The notes under the pieces were generated by a model. It made no database searches. It was not told where the DNA came from and saw only the letters and a program-made list of their open reading frames with translations. Shown here piece by piece: positions 1-5,272 of a stretch of 7,455 bases of DNA; the first letter of the stretch is position 1, and each line of letters opens with the position of its first letter. A program made the translations under genes and the position numbers. The stretch spans positions 1 through 7,455 of the forward strand of contig DITM01000081.1 in assembly GCA_002422845.1 (NCBI GenBank). The letters run 5' to 3'. The DNA is from Candidatus Paracaedibacteraceae bacterium UBA6184 (GTDB taxonomy: Bacteria; Pseudomonadota; Alphaproteobacteria; UBA6184).

Positions 1-109
1 AAACCACTTTAACAACGACTAAAACCAAAGGAATACTACCACTTACACACGAAATCATTTCAAATTCATTTTCAAACCTTACCCCTCCCACGCCCGAAAT
101 GGGTCAAAA

Positions 110-556
110 TCACCCCACATACTCAACGTAATCTCGACCTTCACGATAAGCTTCCAATGCCACTCTGGTAAACGTCAAACTGTTTTCAGGTAAATCATTT
201 AACGCTACCCATTTAACGTGTCCATGTTTATGAGGTTCTGCATTAACAACGTCTCCCTCATAACGGCTTGCTTTAAAGAAAAACCCAACATCTTCTATGG
301 CGTCGCCCGATTCGTTGTTATACTTTGCCCACAACGTTACTGCTAACGATACATCATCGGCATGCAATGTAATTCCAATTTCTTCTTTGGCTTCACGAAT
401 AATATTATGCTTCAACGATTCGCCTTTTTCGACTTTGCCAGCCGGCAATGCATATACGTTTTGATATACCGTGGTATTCTCACGATAAATCATCAAGATC
501 TTATCATCACGCTCTAAAATCAAATTTACAATTAATGGGTACGTATCTAATGCCAT
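110..556 (-). CDS. NUDIX hydrolase (MutT-like)
   Basis: This 148-residue protein is a single-domain NUDIX hydrolase. Such enzymes cleave a nucleoside diphosphate linked to another moiety, using divalent metal. The NUDIX box is complete: G40, E46, R54-E55, E58-E59 and G61-I62 fit GX5EX7REUXEEXGU exactly, so the enzyme should be active. Upstream, residues 6-24 form the usual first strands (PLIVNLILERDDKILMIYR), and ALPAGKVEKGE leads into the box. The length is normal for a one-domain member. The substrate cannot be read from sequence: oxidised dNTPs, other nucleotides or sugar nucleotides are all possible. The ATG is preceded by an AAGAGAG-type ribosome binding site (about 563-569 on the plus strand) some 7 nt away, which supports this start. 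The gene is divergent from the secreted-protein gene at 644. No convincing terminator is visible downstream. The family call is sure; the specific role is not. Confidence 0.95.
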   Translation of the reverse strand: MALDTYPLIVNLILERDDKILMIYRENTTVYQNVYALPAGKVEKGESLKHNIIREAKEEIGITLHADDVSLAVTLWAKYNNESGDAIEDVGFFFKASRYEGDVVNAEPHKHGHVKWVALNDLPENSLTFTRVALEAYREGRDYVEYVG

Positions 557-568
557 TGATAGTCTCTC

Positions 569-597
569 TTGCTGTATGAATATGTTTAAGCTATAAC
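569..597 (+). promoter_or_regulatory. Candidate sigma70-type promoter for the 644-1489 gene
   Basis: TTGCTG at 569-574 and TATAAC at 592-597 are separated by exactly 17 bp. The -35 matches the consensus at only three of six bases; the -10 matches at five of six. Transcription would start near 604, giving a leader of about 40 nt before the ATG at 644. The call is by eye, in an AT-rich spacer where chance matches are common. Confidence 0.4.
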
Positions 598-619
598 ATT
601 AGTTATTTTAATGTCACAA
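590..619 (-). promoter_or_regulatory. Candidate promoter for the NUDIX gene
   Basis: Reading the minus strand, TTGTGA (plus coordinates 614-619) and TATAGC (590-595) are 18 bp apart, each matching consensus at four of six bases. The -10 overlaps the -10 proposed for the divergent gene (592-597). If both are real, the two genes would compete for polymerase. This is weak, by-eye evidence. Confidence 0.3.
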
Positions 620-633
620 CTAAAATGATTATT

Positions 634-639
634 AAGGAG
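634..639 (+). promoter_or_regulatory. Strong Shine-Dalgarno site for the 644 start
   Basis: AAGGAG lies 4 nt before the ATG at 644, somewhat close but a near-perfect match to the anti-Shine-Dalgarno sequence. It fixes the start and supports real expression of an otherwise unrecognised gene. Confidence 0.7.
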
Positions 640-643
640 TATC

Positions 644-1489
644 ATGAACTATACACTATTTTTTACTTTATTAATCTCTCATATAGCTAGTGCTGCGCTA
701 CCAGAAACCACGTCTTACTATTTTAGGTGGGAACCTTACACTCCAGAAAAGTCTCGAATAAAAGTCCCTGCCCCAAATCCCATCTCTCCTCAAGCTTTAA
801 GTGTTTCTCCACCTGTTGCACTCTTGCCCACAACAGATGAAATGATAAATAATTCTGACAGCTCTCACATATTGCCACAAGCCTTGAACGCTGCTTCAAA
901 AGCTTCTTCCTTGCCAATCACCCCCTCTCCCGATCGACAGATAGAACCTGTTTTGCAAGAAAATAAACGGTTAGCTAACGCAAGGAAACTTACTCCATCA
1001 GAAACTCAGCAGTCTCATTTCGATAAATTACTACACGAATATCACGATCCTTCTAAGTCAACGGAACTGCGTGCTGAAGTTTTTCAAGACTTACAACACC
1101 TTTTGAATTGCGAATATGATCGACTTGGACAAATCCATCCTACAACCAAAGAACAATACTCAGAATTACAGCAACAGTATGACCAACTACTTATGTTTTG
1201 TGAAACAGTCACAACACTGTCATTCTTTTCAGCTGACCAACTAGAAAAATTGCGCTGTTATCAAGTATCAATGCTCATTGGTGTTTCTAACATATGTGGT
1301 ATTAGAAGAGAAAACAGGGCAAAAATAGCTTATTTAAAACAAGCCTTATCGATCATAGAAAACATCTGTCAAGATGTAGACGATCCTTACTTAATCGGAC
1401 AAAACTTCTCTGCACTCATCATGAAAAATCTTTGCCGAACAAAGATACGCTCCACAGAAAAATATATGTCATATGATCAACGCCATTAA
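644..1489 (+). CDS. Hypothetical secreted protein, Pro/Ser-rich then helical
   Basis: I do not recognise this 281-residue protein. Residues 1-18 look like a Sec signal peptide: a hydrophobic run (LFFTLLISHI) ending in ASA, with likely cleavage before A18 or L19, so it is probably exported. No lipobox is visible. Residues about 30-105 are rich in proline and serine with little predicted structure, typical of a flexible linker. Residues about 110-265 are rich in Leu, Gln, Glu and Lys and look mainly alpha-helical. The segment AKIAYLKQALSIIEN near 226-240 resembles a tetratricopeptide-type helix, but no full repeat can be defined. Six cysteines (156, 186, 205, 218, 242, 264) lie in the helical half and could form disulfides outside the cytoplasm. 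A strong AAGGAG site supports the start. The gene converges on the carrier-like gene, 28 bp away. An envelope or host-directed role is only inference from the signal peptide and setting. Confidence 0.75.
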   Translation: MNYTLFFTLLISHIASAALPETTSYYFRWEPYTPEKSRIKVPAPNPISPQALSVSPPVALLPTTDEMINNSDSSHILPQALNAASKASSLPITPSPDRQIEPVLQENKRLANARKLTPSETQQSHFDKLLHEYHDPSKSTELRAEVFQDLQHLLNCEYDRLGQIHPTTKEQYSELQQQYDQLLMFCETVTTLSFFSADQLEKLRCYQVSMLIGVSNICGIRRENRAKIAYLKQALSIIENICQDVDDPYLIGQNFSALIMKNLCRTKIRSTEKYMSYDQRH

Positions 1490-1517
1490 TACTATGTAAG
1501 AAAGCAAGCCTTTAAGA

Positions 1518-2561
1518 TTATTTTTCTCCACATAATTTCAACACACCCACGGTTAGAGCTGCCTGCACCCCTGCATGGGCAGCTCCAAACTTTGCTGAAC
1601 GAATAAACACATGAGACCCTTGTTTCAGATATGTTTCCCAAGCAGACGCCAAAAACGGTAGATCACATGGATTTATTAACTTTTGACGATTAATCATTAC
1701 GACGTATAGCGGTGCTGTTGCAGCCCCCACCAACATTTGGGTTCCCATTGTAAACGCTGCTTGCGATAGAGGATGACTCTCCCAATGCTCTTGCGCATAC
1801 TCTTGCGCCTTAAAAAAAGCAGCCCAACTGGCAACCGTGCTGATTCCTCTTAAGATACTTCCTGCATATAACGAATCTATAATATGTGGAGCGCTTTCTA
1901 TCACACTCTTAATTGGATGAAGCATCAATGCGCTTCTAATTCGGAACAACGGCATCACAATCATTTCAAATCCAGCAAGATTAGCTGCTGTTGATAAACA
2001 ATTATCATATTCGACAAACCCTAACTGAGCAAAAAAATATGAACCACCGCGTCGTTTTATTTCAGCTTTATTAAACTCCTTCGGCTGATTATCACATAAA
2101 TGTGGGTTAAACCAGAAAAATACAGTTTTGTCATTCGAGTCATTATAACGAATGGACTGCCACACCAATCTAGGCGTTGCAACTTTTTTATCTAAATTGA
2201 CATCTACAGCAGCTTTCTCATCATACTGGTGATACTCCCACTCATATGTAGGCACAAAAATCCGCCACGGATCCTTCATAAGTTGCATCCGCGGATACCA
2301 TAAGGCCGAACGTAATACTTCTACAGAAGCTCCACTATAAAACCCAACAACACCCTTTTGCTTTAAAATATGAGCTATCGATTGACCGGTGGTGAACCCA
2401 TCTGGAACTGTATTCAGTGCAATATTATTAAAGGGAACTTCAACTGCAAACCGCATCGCTGCACGCAATGCCGCTGCATTTGAATAAATGGAACCATCTC
2501 CTTGCCCCAAACACACCGATAGTGTTGTCACAATACCTAACAAATAACGATTAAACTTCAT
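1518..2561 (-). CDS. Mitochondrial-carrier-like (SLC25-type) protein, divergent
   Basis: This 347-residue protein shows three degenerate copies of the mitochondrial carrier repeat. Repeat 1 (about 30-100) has P43, then KQKGVVGFYSG (67-77) and VLRSA, as in the carrier pattern of a first-helix proline followed by an EGxxxLYRG-like loop and LLR. Repeat 2 (about 190-257) has P204-L-F-R-I-R, then SLYAG (230-234), SILRG and SWAAFFKAQEY. Repeat 3 (about 267-340) has P284-L-Y-V-V-M-I-N-R-Q, then KQG (313-315) and an alanine-rich last helix. Carriers of this family exchange metabolites across membranes and normally have about 300 residues. Here about 90 extra polar and aromatic residues (100-190) separate repeats 1 and 2, repeat 3 follows closely, and the acidic residue of the PxD/E signature is missing. 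The N-terminus (residues 1-20) resembles a signal peptide or extra membrane helix. Legionella LncP is a bacterial precedent, delivered to host mitochondria. The ribosome site is weak (GGGGT at plus 2572-2576). The gene is real; the family call is moderate. Confidence 0.55.
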   Translation of the reverse strand: MKFNRYLLGIVTTLSVCLGQGDGSIYSNAAALRAAMRFAVEVPFNNIALNTVPDGFTTGQSIAHILKQKGVVGFYSGASVEVLRSALWYPRMQLMKDPWRIFVPTYEWEYHQYDEKAAVDVNLDKKVATPRLVWQSIRYNDSNDKTVFFWFNPHLCDNQPKEFNKAEIKRRGGSYFFAQLGFVEYDNCLSTAANLAGFEMIVMPLFRIRSALMLHPIKSVIESAPHIIDSLYAGSILRGISTVASWAAFFKAQEYAQEHWESHPLSQAAFTMGTQMLVGAATAPLYVVMINRQKLINPCDLPFLASAWETYLKQGSHVFIRSAKFGAAHAGVQAALTVGVLKLCGEK

Positions 2562-2851
2562 TCTTATTTTTACCCCGCATAATTAGATAAAATTATAAGT
2601 GACTAATCTTTAAGAACAAGTAAAAAAAAACATTACAAAAGATACCTCAACAAGGGACAAAGACAGTCTGCATTCCAATATAACAATACACGCATTAATC
2701 TGTTTAATTCTAGAGACAATAGTAAGAATCTTTTTTACATTTCAAAAACGGTTGTATTTTCCGATCAAACTATAACTTTCTAATTGCGAATTATGCGCAT
2801 CTGCTTTACAAATGAGGAACAATTTTTATTATTCTAAAGGAATCACTATTA
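2562..2851. other. AT-rich divergent spacer upstream of ettA
   Basis: These 290 bp separate the carrier-like gene and ettA, which point away from each other. I see no gene or strong hairpin here. A TATAAC at 2771-2776 could be a -10 element for ettA, but it has no good -35 at the right distance. The ettA ribosome site TAAAGGAA (2835-2842) ends the spacer, about 10 nt before the start codon. Confidence 0.6.
2592..2619 (-). promoter_or_regulatory. Candidate promoter for the carrier-like gene
   Basis: On the minus strand a perfect -10, TATAAT (plus 2592-2597), is preceded at 16 bp by TTGTTC (2614-2619), which keeps the TTG of the -35 consensus. Transcription would begin near 2585, about 24 nt before the ATG at 2561. 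The exact -10 makes this the best promoter candidate in the window. Confidence 0.45.
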
Positions 2852-4534
2852 ATGGCAAGTTATCAATACGTATATGTAATGAAGGAACTATCCAAAGCCT
2901 ATCCAGGTGGCAAGAAAGTCCTTAACAATATTTGGCTATCATTCCTACCCGGTGTAAAAATCGGTATTATCGGAACGAACGGTTCAGGTAAAAGTACGCT
3001 GATGAAAATCATGGGCGGCATGGATAAAGAGTTTAATGGCGAAGCTTGGGCTACCGAAGGTTCAACGGTTGGATATCTTGCTCAAGAACCGCAATTGGAT
3101 GAAACCTTAACGGTGGAACAAAACGTTATGCTGGGTCTAGGTGACGTTGTCACGTGGGTAGATCGTTTCAATGAAATCACGGCCAAGTTTTCTGAACCGA
3201 TGACCGATGACGAAATGAATGATTTGATCATGGAACAAGGTGAGTTGCAGGAAAAAATCGATGCTGCAAATGCTTGGGATTTATCTCGCACCGTTGAAAT
3301 TGCCATGGATGCACTGCGTTGCCCTCCAGGAGACAGCTCTGTTTCAACACTGTCAGGAGGCGAACGTCGTCGTGTCGCACTGTGTAAGTTATTGTTACAA
3401 AAACCTGATTTGTTATTACTGGATGAACCGACAAACCACTTGGACGCAGAATCCGTTGCATGGTTAGAACGCCACTTACAAGAATATAAGGGAACTGTTG
3501 TTCTGGTAACGCACGATCGTTATTTCTTAGATAACGTTGTCAGCTGGATTTTGGAATTAGACCGCGGAGAAGGTATCCCGTTTGAAGGAAACTATTCTGC
3601 TTGGTTAGAAGCAAAACAAAAACGCTTAGGACAAGAACAGAAAGAAGAATCTGACCGTCAAAAACAATTGGCCGATGAATTGGAATGGATTCGCCAATCC
3701 CCCAAAGCACGACAATCTAAAAGCAAAGCTCGTATTACTGCTTATGAAAACTTATTGGCAGAAAGTCAAAATGTTAATCTAAGCATGAACCAAATTACCA
3801 TTCCTGCAGGCCCTCGTTTAGGAAATATAGTCATTGAAGCGGATAATGTATCAAAAGGCTTTTCAGATCGTATGCTCTTTGAAAAGCTTGCCTTCCGATT
3901 ACCTCCTGGTGGAATCGTTGGTGTGATTGGCCCCAACGGAGCAGGAAAAACAACAACCTTCCGCATGATGACTGGACAAGAAACTCCCGATACAGGAGTG
4001 ATGCGTATTGGGGATAGCGTACAACTGTCCTATGTTGATCAAAGTCGTGATGCCCTTAACCCCAACAAAACCGTATGGGAAGAAATTTCAGAAGGTCAAG
4101 AAGACGTCTATATCGGAAAGAAAGCCATTAAATCACGGGCGTATGCGTCTTGGTTTAACTTTAAGGGGACGGATCAACAAAAGAAAGTTGGGATGTTATC
4201 GGGCGGAGAACGCAACCGTGTACACCTTGCAAAGGTCTTGAAATCTGGCGGTAACGTGTTGCTATTAGACGAGCCGACGAACGACTTAGATGTTGAAACA
4301 TTACGGTCATTGGAAGAAGCTTTACTTAACTTCGCTGGATGTGCCGTTATCATCAGCCATGATCGTTTCTTTTTAGACCGCATCGCAACGCATATTTTAG
4401 CCTTTGAAGGCGACAGCCAGGTTGTCTGGTTTGAAGGTAACTATGCTGACTATGAAGCTGATTTGAAACGCCGCATGGGTGATGCTTATGCTGGACCAAG
4501 CCGCATTAAGTACAAGCCATTAGTTCGAGCATAA
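2852..4534 (+). CDS. ettA: Energy-dependent translational throttle ATPase EttA
   Basis: This 560-residue protein is an ABC-F ATPase of the EttA type (E. coli EttA is about 555). In E. coli, EttA binds the ribosomal E site and gates entry into elongation according to the ADP/ATP ratio; it is cytoplasmic, with no membrane domain. Both ATPase cassettes are intact. Cassette 1 has Walker A GTNGSGKST (41-49), signature LSGGE (167-171), Walker B DEPTNHLD (191-198) and switch H221. Cassette 2 has GPNGAGKTT (360-368), LSGGE (449-453), DEPTNDLD (473-480) and H503. The arm insert typical of EttA is at about 95-135. The linker that contacts P-site tRNA is at about 245-320 and includes the basic run RQSPKARQSKSKAR. 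The end RIKYKPLVRA matches the family tail. TAAAGGAA about 10 nt upstream supports the ATG. EttA is favoured over Uup or drug-resistance ABC-F proteins by end-to-end similarity, for example SVAWLER and GEGIPFEGNYS. It is probably transcribed alone, since a structured spacer follows. Confidence 0.97.
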   Translation: MASYQYVYVMKELSKAYPGGKKVLNNIWLSFLPGVKIGIIGTNGSGKSTLMKIMGGMDKEFNGEAWATEGSTVGYLAQEPQLDETLTVEQNVMLGLGDVVTWVDRFNEITAKFSEPMTDDEMNDLIMEQGELQEKIDAANAWDLSRTVEIAMDALRCPPGDSSVSTLSGGERRRVALCKLLLQKPDLLLLDEPTNHLDAESVAWLERHLQEYKGTVVLVTHDRYFLDNVVSWILELDRGEGIPFEGNYSAWLEAKQKRLGQEQKEESDRQKQLADELEWIRQSPKARQSKSKARITAYENLLAESQNVNLSMNQITIPAGPRLGNIVIEADNVSKGFSDRMLFEKLAFRLPPGGIVGVIGPNGAGKTTTFRMMTGQETPDTGVMRIGDSVQLSYVDQSRDALNPNKTVWEEISEGQEDVYIGKKAIKSRAYASWFNFKGTDQQKKVGMLSGGERNRVHLAKVLKSGGNVLLLDEPTNDLDVETLRSLEEALLNFAGCAVIISHDRFFLDRIATHILAFEGDSQVVWFEGNYADYEADLKRRMGDAYAGPSRIKYKPLVRA

Positions 4535-4542
4535 TACTAAAC

Positions 4543-4578
4543 TATAGACATCCTTCCCTTCGGTCTGGATGACATATA
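4543..4578. repeat. Imperfect hairpin A after ettA
   Basis: CATCC (4549-4553) pairs with GGATG (4567-4571). After an A-A mismatch the stem continues outward, with one bulged base, through TATAG on the left (4543-4547) and CATATA on the right (4573-4578). It starts 9 nt after the ettA stop codon, but no T-run follows, so it is not a textbook terminator. The minus-strand form, TGTCATCC...GGATG, resembles dispersed palindromic elements found in alphaproteobacterial spacers; this likeness is an inference. Confidence 0.5.
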
Positions 4579-4614
4579 TAGCCCGCCCACCCGACCTGGA
4601 TAGCGTATAGAGCC
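4562..4614. repeat. Two imperfect 22-bp direct copies
   Basis: Positions 4562-4583 and 4593-4614 align without gaps at 16 of 22 bases, 31 bp apart. The shared core is CTGGAT...TATA.AGCC. The first copy overlaps hairpin A and the second opens hairpin B. This looks like a decayed duplication inside a repeat-type element rather than coding sequence. Confidence 0.5.
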
Positions 4615-4625
4615 GCTACCAGGTC
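4593..4625. repeat. Strong hairpin B between ettA and the lipocalin gene
   Basis: GACCTGG (4593-4599) pairs perfectly with CCAGGTC (4619-4625). After a bulged A at 4600 the stem continues as TAGCG (4601-4605) with CGCTA (4614-4618), enclosing an 8-nt loop. That makes 12 base pairs, which is unlikely by chance in a 200-bp spacer. No T-tract follows on either strand, so it is better read as a structured RNA, mRNA-protecting or palindromic-repeat element than as an intrinsic terminator. Confidence 0.7.
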
Positions 4626-4633
4626 CTAACCCA

Positions 4634-4653
4634 CGGCTTGCAACAGCAAGCCG
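4634..4653. repeat. Perfect 8-bp hairpin C with AACA loop
   Basis: CGGCTTGC (4634-4641) and GCAAGCCG (4646-4653) form a GC-rich stem closed by a 4-nt loop, AACA. The next bases are GC-containing, and the T-rich stretch near 4668-4680 lies 15 or more nt away, which is too far for a standard Rho-independent terminator. It forms a series with hairpins A and B. Confidence 0.65.
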
Positions 4654-4736
4654 CACGGTAAAGTCCATTAATTTTTAATTTGATTATTTGTATAAAACCC
4701 CAGATACTAAAGCATAAAAAAACGGCAAAGGTTGCT

Positions 4737-5264
4737 ATGAAACACTTATTTTTTTCAACACTGATAGCTTTTATAGTATCGGGATGTTCAGAAGATTTAC
4801 CCCTGGAAACTGTACACCAGGTTGACATAAAAAGGTATATGGGAAAATGGTATGAAATCGCAAGCTTTCCCGCCTGGTTTCAAAACAATTGTACTGGAAC
4901 AACGGCCACTTATTCACTTAATACAGATGGTACGGTTAACGTTCTAAATCGTTGTTTTAAAAAAACATTAAATGGACCGGAAGACACTGCCGAAGGATCA
5001 GCGTATGTCGTTGACACTCAAACGAATTCGAAACTAAAAGTCAGTTTCTTTAGACCTTTTTATGGTGATTACTGGATCATAGATTTAGCAACTGATTACA
5101 GTTACTCTATTGTGGGTCATCCAAACCGGAAATACCTTTGGATTTTAAGCCGAACACCTCACATGTCTACCCAACTCTACAACACCTTGCTCACAAAAAT
5201 TCAGCAAAAAGGGTTTGATATTTCGAAACTAAATAAAACTATTCAGCCTCAGAAAGCTCAGTAA
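4737..5264 (+). CDS. blc: Outer-membrane lipocalin, Blc family lipoprotein
   Basis: This bacterial lipocalin has 175 residues (E. coli Blc is about 177). Blc is an outer-membrane lipoprotein that binds fatty acids or lysophospholipids and is linked to membrane stress. Residues 1-16 form a lipoprotein signal peptide, with lipobox V14-S-G-C17; S at +2 favours sorting to the outer membrane. The lipocalin signature GKWYE is at 36-40, followed by the ATYSLNTDGTVNVLNRC strands (57-73), the KVSFFRPFYGDYWII segment (101-115) and YLWILSRTP (133-141), all diagnostic of the Blc group. C52 and C73 could pair as a disulfide. The ATG at 4737 is chosen over the in-frame ATG at 4680 because it puts the signal peptide at the N-terminus and has AAAGG (4727-4731) 5 nt upstream. 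priA follows after 8 bp, suggesting cotranscription. A TATAAA at 4691-4696 is a possible -10 element without a clear -35. Confidence 0.94.
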   Translation: MKHLFFSTLIAFIVSGCSEDLPLETVHQVDIKRYMGKWYEIASFPAWFQNNCTGTTATYSLNTDGTVNVLNRCFKKTLNGPEDTAEGSAYVVDTQTNSKLKVSFFRPFYGDYWIIDLATDYSYSIVGHPNRKYLWILSRTPHMSTQLYNTLLTKIQQKGFDISKLNKTIQPQKAQ

Positions 5265-5272
5265 CATAGACT

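Noticed and set aside
1..103. Minus-strand open frame running off the left edge, with an ATG at 57 leading into a hydrophobic valine-rich stretch
   Set aside because: Only 19 codons from the ATG are visible, no ribosome site lies at a proper distance, and no family can be recognised. It could be the start of a real gene, but this window cannot support it.
1490..1517. Possible bidirectional terminator between the two convergent genes
   Set aside because: Only a 4-bp AAAG/CTTT stem (1501-1513) is present, which is too weak to count as a hairpin terminator.
3082..4383. Several open frames of 66-77 codons on both strands within ettA
   Set aside because: All are nested inside the ettA coding frame, whose motifs are intact from end to end, and none resembles a protein family.
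4680..4736. In-frame upstream ATG that would add 19 residues to the lipocalin
   Set aside because: The extension is basic and would bury the lipoprotein signal peptide, while the ATG at 4737 has a properly spaced AAAGG.
4616..4828. Minus-strand 70-codon open frame across the hairpin spacer and the lipocalin start
   Set aside because: It overlaps the well-supported lipocalin signal-peptide region and runs through palindromic DNA; its translation resembles no protein family.
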